NCBI RefSeq assembly: GCF_029168945.1
Contig: NC_083602.1
Location: 76,714,600-76,778,599 of the forward strand
Reading direction: 5' to 3'
Source of the DNA: Cannabis sativa
Taxonomy: Eukaryota; Streptophyta; Magnoliopsida; Rosales; Cannabaceae
Length of the DNA stretch: 64,000 nucleotides
In this document: positions 49,288 to 61,963 of the stretch, piece after piece
Layout: every line of letters begins with the position of its first letter
Numbering within the stretch: position 1 is the first letter of the stretch
Notes under the pieces: model-generated
The model's input: the letters and a program-made list of their open reading frames with translations, nothing else
Told to the model about the DNA's origin: nothing
Database searches by the model: none
Translations under genes and position numbers: made by a program

Positions 49288-49292
49288 CTAGC

Positions 49293-50203
49293 TACATTGA
49301 AAAATTCAGTATTTAGTGTGATTTGTGTATTTGGTCTTAAAACATAAAGCCCCTGTTCCATGTTAGCAACACATATATGAAATCCATTACGAGAAATTGA
49401 ACAATTAGAACTCGAAAATTTCAGTATATAAAATTGTGTTTGTAAGCCTGAAACACTAATCAAGTTTCTACTAAAGTTTGGAATAAATAAAAACTTTTGT
49501 AAAAGTAAAAATCTTTTTGTTTGAAACTTGATACGGGTCGTTCCTCTTGCTTTGACCGATACTAACTCGCCATTTCCAACTTTAAGCTTTAACTCTTCTG
49601 GGTGCAGATTTTCCCAAGTTTCAAGCAGCTGCAATGAAGAACAAACATGGTTAGTAGACCCAGAATCAACAATCTATGTGGATTTGTCATTATCTAAAAC
49701 ACATGATTCAAAGACAAAAGCATTACCTTCGTTTGAATTGTTTAGAAGCCGGGGACATCGTTCTTCTTGATGTCCCTTTTCATTACAATTCGAACATAGA
49801 AGATTATGTCTAATAATTGTACATGAAGAAGCAACTTTGTTAGAGCCTTCATGCTTAATCCTCTTCCTCTGATTAAAGTTTGCAAAACCAGGAGGTGGCA
49901 TTGCAATCAAATTCCCTTCATGAGCTCGTAATTCTGCTTCGAGCTTATCCATGTCAGAGGAGTTAAAATTGTTGATCATGTAAGATACAACAAATGCATT
50001 ATACTCCGGAGGAAGACTATATTAAGTATGAATTGTACCCATTGTTCCTTTGATAATTCAATTCCAAGTAAATTTGCCTTTTGGAACTTCAGATTCATCA
50101 TCAATAGGTGTGAGTTAATGCAACTACCAGGATGCATTTTCACATTATAGAGTTCATTTGCTAAGACATTGACTAGGAGTGGATCGGGGAGAGGGTTATT
50201 CAT
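49293..50203 (-). pseudogene. Element 3 gag-protease remnant
   Basis: Gag starts at ATG 50203-50201, gives a short N-terminus (MNNPLPDPLLVNV...), then joins directly to a late gag segment (KFQKA). The central capsid region is missing, as in element A. After a frame change, the frame at 49979-49674 carries a zinc knuckle CSNCNEKGHQEERC. A TAG at 49674-49676 stands where element A has Trp, just before the protease motif DSGSTNH. The protease then reads on to 49293, where solo LTR K interrupts it. Non-functional. Confidence 0.88.
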
Positions 50204-51328
50204 ATTGGCACTACAAAGATCAATAAAACAGAAGTAAGGTTTTGGTTCAATAAATTCATATACAAGTTCAGAAAATAAAAAATAATCACATATGTTATAA
50301 AAATACTAAATTTAACATATTTTATTTTTCAAAATTTTCAACAAACTGATACAGTGTCCCGTTTAGGCGAGAGTCAAAGCATCATCCATTGAATAGAGTT
50401 GTCAATTCATTTAAAATGATATCTAGCAACCTTTCATTCGATCGAAAAAAGAATCCGACATTGTCCCGTTTAGGCGAGAGTCAAGGTCATTCCTATTTCA
50501 TGAGCTCCCACCATTGTTTCATACTTTTGTAAGTCTTATACAGTCGCCACCATTAGGGTGATCAATACTAATATAAAACACTTACAAAAATACTTATCTT
50601 TCGAGATTCTACGGTGCTAACTTGCTAATGAGCGTTCCTCCATTAGGGAGGATTACTCACTAAAACAATAGCTATGTAAAACCAACAATGGAGATCGAAT
50701 GTCTCTTGATTAAAGCACATTATTTAAAAAAAATATGTATTTTATTTAATCATTTATTTTATTCCATATTTTAATAATGAAAAATTACAAATTAAAGTTG
50801 GTTTAGTAAAAAAAAATTAAAAAAATCCAACTTTAATTAAATTTCAATTATTTAAATTCGAAAAATAAATTCGAAATTAAATAAATAATTAAAATATAAC
50901 AAAATAAAATTTGAAAAAATATCTAATTTAAGTTGTTATAGAAGAATCTAAAATATCCAACTTAAATATTTTTCACATTAAAATTTAATTAAAATTAAAA
51001 TTAAGTTGTAACCACTTAATTTGAAAATATTCCATTTTAAGTTTATCCATATTTGAAAAAATATCCACTTAAAAAATATCTAAAGAATCTTAATAACCAA
51101 TTCCTAAAATTCATCAACTTAATTTTTAAATTCAAATGATATTCAAATTTAAGTTGATTAAAAAAAAATTAGTTAGAAATAACTAATTTACAACTTAAAT
51201 AGGAATATTTAATGAAATAATTAAAATAAGCTTCAGAAAGAATCTAGTTGGTTATAATTCAATATTTAATTAAAAATACAAGAAAAATACATATAGTTTA
51301 TCTAGGAAAAATTCATTAAACTATGTTT
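50204..51328 (-). other. Leader of element 3, gag-proximal part
   Basis: This AT-rich non-coding leader holds the duplicated motif at 50355-50377 and 50462-50484 and blocks homologous to 40260-42000 of element 2. It ends at TGTTT (51324-51328), the left duplication of solo LTR M. No gene is supported. Confidence 0.85.
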
Positions 51329-53214
51329 TGTTGGAAATTATTTTACCAGGATCTTAGATCTACTCACAGGTATGTTTATTAACACCCTAAATATGAACTT
51401 TCTAAAAACGATGAAATAAACACATATAAAGTTTAGGAAACCTTACATTGGGTGCAGCGGAATAATATGACTCCTTCCGTTTAGATATCTAGCCCTTGAT
51501 TCCTTTCTGTAGCAGAGCATTATCAATATCTGAACCTGGATCTCTTTCTCTGAATCTTTGATGCTGAAACTCCTTCTCTGATGATCTTTCTTCACAATCT
51601 TCCTCACTATGATTGAGGTATCACTTGCTATGTGTGGGCACTACTCTTACACTAAGAATTTCGAAATCTCAATGAGGAAGAGAGAGAGAGTGGGTTCGGC
51701 CAAAGATAGGGAGAGAGAAGGCTCAGTTTTTTCTAAATGAAAAAGTAGAAAATTTAAGTGTAAATTTCCTGAAGCCTTCACTATCTATTTATAGCATTCC
51801 ACTAGGGTTAGGTTTGAATTATTTGGCATTAAAATAATGAAAATATCAGTTTAAATTTCCTACAAAAGTGGCCGGCCCTATACAAGTGGATTTGGGCCTC
51901 ACTTTTTGCAATTTTGCAGTTTTATCTTTTCTGCATCTGATTTTCTCAAAAACGCCAATTTTCAAATTCAACCATTTAAATGCCAATTATAACTATTTAA
52001 TAATTATTAAATTATATTGTCATTTATCATATTTATTAAATGAACCATACAAAGTATCATAATTAACAAATATGCCCCTATAAACTCTTTCTTTACAATT
52101 TTGCCCTTACTTAGTGAAAAATTCACAAATAGACATAGTCTAATATGAGAATTATAATTGATTAATCAAAACCAATTACATGAGTCTTACAAGCAATATT
52201 ATCTCTACTAGTGCGGGGACCATGGGGCTATATAACCGAGCTTCCAATAAGTAGATCAAGAATTTATTACTAAAATTCACTAACTTATTAATTCTTCGTT
52301 GAATCCACGCATAGAACTTAGAATTGCACTCTCAATATAATAGAATGCTCTATATGTTCCACCATATAGACGCATCATTAGTTATCCATTGTTATAATCC
52401 TAATGTGATCAATGATCCTCTATATGAATGATCTACACTGTAAAGGGATTAGATTACCGTAACACCCTACTATGTATTTTATCCTTAAAACACTTGACCA
52501 CGTATAAATGATATTTCAGCTTATGTGAAATTAGTACTCCACCATTTATGTTCGTTTGGTCAAGCTCGAAGGAGATCATCCTTTGCTTACTATTCGCCAG
52601 ATAGAAGCTATAGATTCCATGTTTATGTTAGCGCTCCCACTCAATTGCACTACCGTGTTCCCAAAATGTACGTATCACCCTGACCTAAAAGTAGGCTTAA
52701 CTAACAAATCAAAGAACAAGAATAGACTTTCAAGATTGAGTCTAATCATAACAGGATTAAGAACATTTGATCTAGGATCAACTAGGCGATATTGACTTGA
52801 ATAGATATTACGGTAAGTTTAATAAATCTAAGTCAAAGTTCAATATCGGTCCCTTCTGATGCATACTCCATGCATCCAACCTGAGCTTTACTTTAACCAA
52901 TACTCTGGAAAGAACATAGCACTTCTCCAAATGCAAGTAAACTTTGTTGTAGATTATCATATCAGTAAAACCCTGTGTCTGATGAATCTAGGAAACTTTA
53001 TTCACATAGTCATGTTTACTTTCCAATGTGTTGACGGCACAATAAACAGGATCAAGTATGTGAAAAGGGTTTCAGATGAATTCATACATTATGTACATAT
53101 AATCATGAAATAAATCATGTGAACCATGCAACATTAAATGTTATTTCTGATCTATATTAATAAGTAAATCTGATTATATGGAAATGAGTTTTATTTAGGG
53201 CATAAAACCCAACA
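51329..53214 (-). repeat. Solo Angela LTR M (TSD TGTTT)
   Basis: A single 1886 bp LTR of the H/I subfamily is flanked by TGTTT at 51324-51328 and 53215-53219, with no interior. It lies in the leader of element 3, which is continuous across the duplication. Confidence 0.93.
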
Positions 53215-54972
53215 TGTTTTACTTAAATTAATTTCAAAAAAATGAAATTAATTATGTTGCTAATCAATTTTATTAGGTTAAACTAATTTAGTTAACCTAG
53301 TACAGTTATCCAAATCAGGCAAATGGGCCTTCACAGTTGGGGTAGTTCATGTTAGGGGGAGCTGGGTTCAGTACTTCGTACCCACTTCTATTGGCCCCCA
53401 ACTCTCACAGAAGGCCCAAAAGAGAGGAATTTAACCTTAAAATGAACAACTGTTATTAATTGAATAGGCCCGAAAACTAAATGGGCCTAAATAAAATCTA
53501 TCATGGTGTGACATTTTATTTAGCAACAACAACCTATATGCATCTATAACAAAAAGTAAACATATAGGCTCACGCAGGCACAGAGATTTGGATGGATCCT
53601 ATCATGTTACTAGGTTATACACAGATGAAAGAAGAAAGTAAAATTTTACCTGTTACAAATTATTTACTTGACCTATTGACAATTGAACCATGGGTTAAAA
53701 TCAAATCATTAGATTTGTGAACTAGTTAACCATGGCAATTTAGATCAAGCAATAATAGGTTTTATAAAACTTACACACAAGCTAAAACACATACTCATGC
53801 AACAAGTTGAATTGGATAGTTGTATGTAGGATTTATTTAATTTAAATTAAATAATAAAAAAAATCGAAAAATAATAAATAAATAAAAAATATTTTTTTTT
53901 GGTTTTAAATAAATTTAAATAAAATATTAATATTTAAAATTAAAATTAAACCTACAATTTTAAAAAATTAGGTTTCAACTAACCTAAATATCATTTCAAA
54001 AAAAAATTTGCTAACCATCTTTTTAAATTTTCATGTTATTTTATAAATTAAATATTCAATAAAATAAAATGATAATAAATATCTTTTTTTGATTTTATAA
54101 TTTAATTTAAACAAAAAATAACAAAATTTAAAAGTTAGCAAAATATCTTATTTCTTTTCAAAATATCATGGTTATAGTAATCTTATTTTAAATTTAAATA
54201 AGGTCAAATAATTTAAAAAAATAATTAAAAGAAATTTAATATCTGACCTTAAATTTAAAAATAAGATAAAATAATCAAATTTAAAAATAAGATAAATAAT
54301 TAAGCCAAAAATTAGATATTTACCTATTGTACAAGTTCAAATTACACTAATATCATAAATTAATTTTAAAAAATTTAATTAATTTAATTATGATAATTAG
54401 AATTGAAATCGGAATAGTAAATATCTAAATACAAAACTACTCAAGAAATTGGAAGTTAATTCCATGAAACAGCATGAAAAATCGAAGAAAACGAAAAAAA
54501 TGTGAGTTGTACGGATGGTATGCAGTTGCATATCATCCGCGCGCGCCCAAGATGGTGGTCTGTCGAGAAAACTCGGCGCAAGGCATCCTTGCATAATTTC
54601 CGCGCGCGGATAAGGGGTTTAAGACACCCCTGGGCGTGTCGCTCAGACAAGACCCTGTCCGAACACGCAGCTGACCGAGGGACACTCGGTTCCACGCGCG
54701 TGGGGTTGGGTGATCACCCTATCTTTTTTCAAATCTTCAAAAATCGTAACTAATTCAAATAAAATCAAAATTGAGTTCTGTAAAAAAGTAAATTGCTTAA
54801 TTTTTTTCCAAACTATCCAATAAAAATAATTCCAAAAACCAAAAATTCAATTATTTTTCACAAAATCTCATAAACATCAATCAATCATCATACAACACAT
54901 AAAACAACATGAAACCATCCAAATCACATACAAATCATTTTAAGTCCAAATTTCTTGCAAGCAAATCAATTA
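53215..54972 (-). other. Leader of element 3, LTR-proximal part
   Basis: The remaining AT-rich leader runs from solo LTR M to the primer-binding site. It contains the conserved block at about 53230-53840 and a GC-rich island at about 54500-54720, which is longer than in elements A and 2 and contains CCGCGCGCG words on both sides of a spacer. Short frames in the island are not conserved and are not called as genes. Confidence 0.82.
54512..54539 (-). promoter_or_regulatory. GC-rich leader hairpin (element 3), covarying
   Basis: CGGATGGTATGC at 54512-54523 pairs with GCATATCATCCG at 54528-54539: 12 pairs, one of them a G-T. Compared with elements A and 2, two positions change on both arms (C-G to T-A at stem position 5, G-C to T-A at position 8) while pairing is kept. 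Confidence 0.62.
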
Positions 54973-54989
54973 CCATGGCTCTGAGGCCA
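54973..54989 (-). other. Primer-binding site of element 3
   Basis: The complement reads TGGCCTCAGAGCCATGG, identical to the sites of A and 2, two bases from LTR L. Confidence 0.9.
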
Positions 54990-54991
54990 GT

Positions 54992-56859
54992 TGTTGGAAT
55001 TATTTTACCAGGATCTAAGATCTACTCACAAGTATGTTGTTTAACATCCTAAATATGAACTTCTAAAACGATTATAAATAAACACATATAAAGTATGAGA
55101 AACCTTACACTGGGTGCAGCGGAATAATATGTCTCCTTCCACTCAGATCTCTAACCCTTGTATCCTTTCTATCGCAGAGTATTATCAAGATCTGAGCCCG
55201 AATGTCCTTCTTGTTGAATCTGGATTCTTCACGATCTTCCACACTATGATTGAGGTACCACTTGATGTGTGTGGGCACTACTCTATCACTAAGGGCTTCA
55301 AAAAAAGCAAAGAAGAAGAAGGAAAGAGAGGTGGCGGCTAGGTTAGATAGAAGGCTCAGGTTTTTCTCTGAAAGGAATAAGATGCATCATCTTTTATTGA
55401 AGCCATCACTATCTATTTATAGTATGCCACATAGGGTTAGGTTTGAATTATTTGGCATTAAAATAATGAAAATATTAAATGATAAACCCTACACTAGTGG
55501 CCGGCCAAAGGCTTATGGATATGGGCCCCACTTTTGCAATTTGCTGTTTTATCATTTCTACATCTCATTTTCTCAAAAAAGCCAATTTCCAAATTCAACC
55601 ATTTAGATGCCAATTTCAACTATTTAATAACTATAATTAATTATTAAATAATATTTTCATTTATTATATTTATTAATTAGACTAACCAAAGTCTCTTAAT
55701 TAACAAATATACCCTAGAAACTCTTTCTTTACAGTTTCGCCCTTGCTTAGTGATAAATTCACAAACTAGACATAGTCTAATTTGAGAATTATAATTGATT
55801 AATAAAAACCAATTAAATGAGTCTTACAAGTAGTATTGTCTCAACTAGTGTGGGGACCATGGGCCTATATATCCGAGCTTCCAATAAGCAGATCAAGAAT
55901 TTACCAAGTAAATTCACTGACTTATTAATTCTTCGTTGAATCCACGCATAGAACTTAGAATTCCACTCTCAGCTATATAGAACGCTCTATATGTTCCACC
56001 ATATAGACACGCTATTAATTATCCATTGTTATAATCCTAATTTGATCAATGATCGTCTATATAGATGATCTACACTGTAAAGGGATTAAATTATCGTAAC
56101 ACCCTACAATGTATTTTATCCTTAAAACACTTAGCCCCGTATAAATGATATTTCAGCGGAGTGAAATGAGTACTCAACCATTTATCTTCGTTTAGCCAAG
56201 CTCGAAGGAAATCATCTTTTACTTTCTATTTGCCAGATAGAAACTATAGATTCCATATTTATGTTTAGCGCTCCCACTCAATTGCACTACGTGTTCCCAA
56301 AATGTACGTATCACCCTGACCCAAAAGTAGGCTTAACTAACAAATCAAAGAACACGAATAACACACTTGAGATTGAACCTAATCATATCAGGATTAAGAT
56401 CATTTGATCTAGGATCAACTAGGTGATATTGAATTGAATAGATATTACGGTAAGTTTAATAAATCTATATCAAAGTTCAATATCGGTCCCTTCCGATGCA
56501 TACTCCATGCATCCAACCCAAGCTTTACTTTAACCAATGCTCTGGAAAGAACATAGGATTTCTCCAAATGCAAGTAAACTCTATTGTAGATTGTCATATC
56601 AGTAAAACCCAGTGTTCTGATAATTCTAGGAATCTTTGATCACATAGTCTTGTTTACTTTCCACTGTGCTGGCGACACAATAAACAAGAACAAAAATGTG
56701 AAAAGGGTTTGGATGAATTTATAAATCAAATAGACAAGTAATTGACGAGGTGAACCAAAACATACACAAATGAATGTAAAATACTTCTGTTTCTTTATTG
56801 ATATTGAATAATACGGATTACATTGAAATGGAGTTTTATTTAGGGCATAAAACCCAACA
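54992..56859 (-). repeat. Angela LTR L, 5' LTR of element 3
   Basis: A 1868 bp LTR of the same subfamily as D. The TATA box is on the minus strand at 55413-55422. It ends CCCAACA and is followed by GAATC (56860-56864), the right target duplication of element 3. Confidence 0.94.
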
Positions 56860-57096
56860 GAATCAGCATCAAGGAAGGAGAGAAAGAGATCCAGGTTCAG
56901 ATCTTGGTGATGCTCTGCTACAGAAAGGAATCAAGGGCTAGAGATCTGAACGGAAGGAGTCATTATATTCTGCTGCACCCAATGTAAGATTTTCTTAAAC
57001 TCTTATGTGTTTATTTCATTGTTTTAGAATTCATATTAGGATGTTAATGAAACATACTTGTTAGTAAATCTAGATCCTGGTAAAATATTTCCAACA
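56860..57096 (+). repeat. LTR N, right end
   Basis: The last 237 bases of plus-strand LTR N begin with the duplicated GAATC and end TTTCCAACA. They continue the fragment ending at 24447. No primer-binding site follows, so N is more likely a solo or 3' LTR inserted into element 4 than the 5' LTR of element 4. Confidence 0.88.
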
Positions 57097-58980
57097 ATTG
57101 TCCCCTTGAGTTATTAATTCTGGACCTACTAACCATGTTTGTTTTTCTTCTTATTTTAGCTCCAGCTGCTTAAACTTGAATTGCTATCCTAGCGAGTTGA
57201 GTCGGAAGGTTGGACAGATGGGTGGAGATAATCCAAGATTGAAGATGAAGCTCGGAAGCTTCTTTATTATAATTTTTTGAATTAACTGTTTTAATTTAAG
57301 AACAATTTGATTTCAATTATTGGTTTGGGATTTTTATTCCCTATTTTTCATATTATTGCAGACAATTCATTTATGTTGGAGAATATTATAATAAAGTTTT
57401 CTCTTTTGGTAATGAATTGCATTTATGAGTTGAGCTTCATTTACTTTATCTTGTGTATGCCAATACCAATTATATTTGAATGTTTATAATGTTTGTATGT
57501 GTTTGTATTTTATTATTGATACAAAATCTATGGTATATTCTTCTCTGCAAAGAGATAATACCATATAAACACTTAGAATTTCAATTATATGTTTATGAAT
57601 AATTGTTAATTCTGAAGCAATTATTGAGATTTTATTTAATAAAAATATTTGTTGATCTAATAGGGGTGGAAGAAGTTAAGAATAATATATGCAGTTCAAC
57701 GATCTTTTATATCTATTGAACTCTGAATTATATTCATAACTCCACATGATCTCTATAACACTTAGGGGTGGATGAATTTATTGACATATGTAGTTTATTT
57801 TGAACTCTAGACTATACTCAGTACACCACAGTACTCTATAGCACACATATTTTTGATTAAACATGGATGTAATATAATGAACAAAATTAGCAAATTATTT
57901 AGAACTTATTCTTCATATTAATTTATGTTCCAATTAATATATTACTGTTGTAATAGAAGTTGATACCAATAAAAGTTCTTAGACATTGTATCACAGTACC
58001 TTATTTGAGTGGGAGAATTTTATAATTCTAAACCCATCTTTATTTGGAAGGCACTTTAGGTAGGAACTTTTAGAATACAACTAAGAAAGTAAATCTAACC
58101 ATTTATATGGATAGAAATAACTCATCAGAATTTTGAGAATAAGATAGTAGAATTTTGCATAGTCTATTCGAATGACTTAGGCAAAAATTCCTAATCCTCA
58201 TGAAAAATTTTATGGTATCTCTAATGATTACTTAATCTTAAGCAAGTATTGTACATTAAAGTAAATACTAGATTTCTTTGTTGATGGCTTAGTCTAGAAG
58301 AAACTTATAGTTTCAGACAAAGATAATATGTTACAACAAGATATTCCTGAAAAACAATAGTAAGAGGTTAAATGTACTTCTATGTATGAATTTAACCAGA
58401 CTCTACTGTTGAGTGGGAGCTATCTAAGATGTAATCAAACAAGGAACATTAGGAGACAGTCAAGAAATTTCTGAAAGTGACCTATATGTTAGATGATAGG
58501 GGTGTATATTAGAATCTTCATATCTACACCAACTCATAACAAATTTGAGATGGTGGTTACTCTGGGGGTGGAGGAATTATCCTAGTAGGATGTAAAAATC
58601 CATCTATAATAATTTAAGCTCCATCAGTGAAGATACATAACTTTGTAATTTCAAAAATACTGGAAAGTTATTCAACTGAAGAAAATTCTACACTGTATTA
58701 TCTCTATTCCATTTTTTGGATAGAATGAGAGATATGTCTTCTGTTTATTCAGATGCACTTAATAAGTAGTAAATAATTCAATATCCCTAGAAGAGTAATG
58801 CATATAGAAAGTGTTATTGCATAATATTTTATGAACACAAAGGAAGTAATGGTGGAGGAAGCAGTAGCTTACAACAGACTTATAGTTCCAGTAATTTGGG
58901 TTGAGTCAAATATACTACACTTGATCTGGATATCAAGACAATAGATTGATTGAAATACACTACTTGTTTTATGTTAGTGC
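57097..58980 (+). pseudogene. Decayed pol of element 4
   Basis: Plus-strand Angela pol is recognisable only in patches. A protease segment at about 57108-57240 (TCTGGACCTACTAACCATG) comes first. Next come an integrase segment at about 57660-57720 (TAGGGGTGGA, ATGCAGTTCAACGATC), an RT linker near 58000 and RNase H from about 58555 (CTCTGGGGGTGGAGGAA). A novel AT-rich stretch fills 57240-57640. There is no frame longer than about 60 codons. The overall state matches the pol of elements 2 and 5. Confidence 0.75.
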
Positions 58981-58991
58981 AAGTGGGAGTT
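58981..58991 (+). other. Polypurine tract of element 4
   Basis: AAGTGGGAGTT directly precedes the TGTTGGGATT start of the 3' LTR, as in element A. Confidence 0.85.
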
Positions 58992-60066
58992 TGTTGGGAT
59001 TTTATGCCTTAAATAAAACCCATTTCAATCTAATATGATTTGTTATCAATAAGATTAGAAGTCATTTATGTTTACATGTAGTTTTCATGTTTATGGTTTA
59101 ATATATACAAAATTTGTTAAGTCCAGAACATATAGTCATTCACAATGTAATTGTGATTATATACTTCAAAAGACAATGTCCCTCATTCATCAGTGCACTG
59201 GATTTACACTGATGTGATAATCAGTGATAAAGTATACTTACACCCTGGATAAGTGTTATGTTCTTTCGAGAACATTGGCAAAGTATGCTAGTTTCGGATG
59301 TATACAGTATACATTGGACTGGGACCGATATTGATCTTGGTAAAGATTTCATAATCTTACCGTTGTATCTTTCTAAGTCAATATCACTAGTTGATCTTAG
59401 ATCAAAAGATCTTAATCATGACATGCTTAGGTTCAATCTCAGGAGTGTTATTCATGTTCTTTGATTTGTTAGTTAAGCCTACTTTTTGGTCAGGGTGATA
59501 CATACATTTTGGGAATATGATAGTACAATTGAGTGGGAGCACTAAACATAGATATGGAATCTGTAGCTTCAATCTGGACATAGGAGTGAAACGATGATTT
59601 CCTTTGAGCTTGGCTTAATAGAGCTAAATGGAAGAGCTCTTGTTTCAATGATTATATTAGCTCACTGAAATATCATTTATAGGAAGCTAAGTGTTTTAAG
59701 GATAAAATACATTGAGGGGTGAAACGGTTAATTTATCCCTACTCGGTGTAAATCACCTATAGAGGATCTTTGATTATTGAGATTAGAATGATGGTTAAAT
59801 GTTTATAGCGTATCTATATCGTGGAACATATAGAGCGCTCTATATGACTGAGAGTGCAATTCCAAGTTCTATGGTGGATGCAATAAGGAATTAATAAGTT
59901 AAGGAATTTACTTGGTAAATTCTAGTTTAGCTTATTTGAAGCTCGGTTGTATAGGCCCATGGTCCCCATACTAGTTGAGAGCATACTGCTTATAAAACTC
60001 AGATAATTGATTTTAATTAATCAATTATAATTCTAGAATTAGACTATGTCTAGTTTATGAATTTTC
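58992..60066 (+). repeat. Element 4 3' LTR, left part
   Basis: The first 1075 bases of a plus-strand Angela LTR (TGTTGGGATTTTATGCC) are interrupted after GAATTTTC by minus-strand element 5. The rest of the LTR should follow element 5 outside the window. Confidence 0.9.
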
Positions 60067-61963
60067 TGTTGGAATTTATTTTACCAGGATCTTAGATCTA
60101 CTCACAAGTATGTTGTTTAACACCCTAAATATGAACTTTCTAAAATGATAAATTAAACACATATAAAGTTAAGAAAACCTTACATTGATGCAGCGGAATT
60201 AATGTCTCCTTCCACTCAGATCTCTAACCCTTGTATCCTTTCTGTAGCAGAGTATAATCAAGATCTGAGCCCGAATGTCCTTCTTCTTTGAGTTTGATCC
60301 TTCACAGTCTTCTAATCTATGATTGAGTTACTGCTTGCTGTGTGTGGGCACTTACTCTTTCACTAGGGTTTGAAATTTAGAAGGGAAAAGAGAGAAAGGG
60401 ATTTCGGCCAATAGAAGAGAATAGGGAAGGCTCAGTTTTTCTGAAGAGAGAAATTTCTGTCAGAAGATGTTGTGAAAACTTGTGATTTGACTGAGCCATC
60501 ACTTTCTATTTATAGGCAACTACTAGGTTTAGGTTAGGAATTATTTGGCATTAAAATAGTGAAAAAATCAATTTGAATTTCCACAAATAGTGGCCGGCCA
60601 TGGTGTGATAATGGGCCCCACTTGATTTTGCAGTTTTAAAAAATTTTATTTCTATTTTCTCAAAAACGCCAATTTTCCAAGTCTAACCATTTAAATTCCA
60701 AAACTAACTATTTAATAACAAAAATAGATTATTAAATAATATTGTCATTTAATTTAATTATTAACTAGACATATAAAGTCCATTAATAAATAAATAAACC
60801 TAGAATCTCTTTTCTTTACAATTTCCCCCTACTTAGTGAAAATTCACAAATTAGACATAGTCTAACTTTAGAATTATAATTGATCAATCACGAATCAATT
60901 AATGAGTCTTACAAGCAGATTGTTCTCAACTAGAATGGGGACCATGGATCTATATGCTGAGCTTCCAATAAGTGAACCAAATCTACCAAGTAAATTCCTA
61001 CTTATTAATTCTTCGTTGAATCCACTCTTAGAACTAAGAATTGCACTCTCAGACTTATATAGAGCATATTATATGTTCCACGATATGAATATGCTATCTC
61101 ATTTGACCATTGTTATAATCTTATTGTGATTTAAAGATCCTCTATATAGATGATCTACATCGAGATGAGATTTCTTTACCGTTCTCACCCCTCAATGTAT
61201 TTTGCCCCTTAAAACACTTAGCTACCTGTAAATGGTGTTTAGTGATCTAATAATTAGTCAGTTAAACAAGAGCTCATCCATTTACTTCTATTTGCTAAGC
61301 TCGAAGGGAATCATCACTTGACTTCTATACACCAGTAGAAGCTATAGATTCCATATTTATGTTCAGCACTCCCACTCAATCATACTATCATGTTCCCAAA
61401 ATATACGTATCACCCTGACCTAAAAATAGGCTTAACTAATAAATCAAAGAACATGAATAGTACTCCTGAGTTGAGCCTAAGCATATCAGGATTTAGATTC
61501 TTTTAATCTTAAGATCAACTACTGATATTGACTTGGAAAGATATATATGACGGTAAGTTTGTAATATCTTAACTTAGTTGCAATATTGGTCCAGTCCAAT
61601 GTATACTCCATACATTCGAAACTAGTATACTTTACTAATGTCCTGAAAAGAATATAACACTCACTCCAAGTGTAAGTACACATCATCGCTGATTATCACA
61701 TTAGTGTAAATCCAATAATACTGATGAAACAGGGACCAAGTCTTTTTGATTCATATGATCACAATCACATTCCACTGTGTTGACGATACTGTAATTGTGA
61801 ATAAACATATGATCTGGATTTAACTAATTTTGTGTGTATAAAAGTAATAAACATATTAAACCATTGGCATGTAAAATTCATGCAAACATAAATCACTTCA
61901 AATTTCTTATATTGATAACTAATCAAATTGTAAAGAGTTTTATTTAGGGCATAAAACCCAACA
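60067..61963 (-). repeat. Angela LTR J, 3' LTR of element 5
   Basis: A 1897 bp LTR, plus-strand start TGTTGGAATTTATTTTACC and end CATAAAACCCAACA, followed by the polypurine complement AACTCCCACTT (61964-61974). It is one of the more divergent Angela LTRs here. Confidence 0.92.

Larger units (their letters stand above)
24448..56859 (-). mobile_element. Angela element 3 with nested insertions and tandem array
   Basis: A minus-strand Angela element runs from 5' LTR L (54992-56859) to 3' LTR D (24448-26317); both ends are flanked by GAATC and the two LTRs belong to the same subfamily. Its own interior is at 54991-53215, 51328-49288, 47413-45557 and 35348-26318. The rest is later change: solo LTR at 51329-53214, solo LTR at 47414-49287, complete element 2 at 35349-45556, and amplification of the segment between element 2 and LTR D. 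The gag core is deleted and pol has stops, so it is not autonomous. Confidence 0.9.

Noticed and set aside
20862..53113. Recurrent small frames of 71-90 codons within the LTRs (for example starting at 20862, 23256, 25650, 28384, 36585, 44905, 52556)
   Set aside because: They recur only because the LTR recurs. They lie antisense to the retroelement, end at different points in different copies, and show no family resemblance or codon-like conservation.
56860..57096. LTR N as the 5' LTR of element 4
   Set aside because: No primer-binding site or leader follows position 57096; the sequence goes straight into a protease remnant. Insertion of an N-bearing element into element 4 fits better, although a deletion cannot be excluded.
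57307..57489. A hydrophobic 60-codon frame in element 4
   Set aside because: It lies in an AT-rich stretch between protease and integrase remnants of a decayed pol; no start context or homologue is visible.
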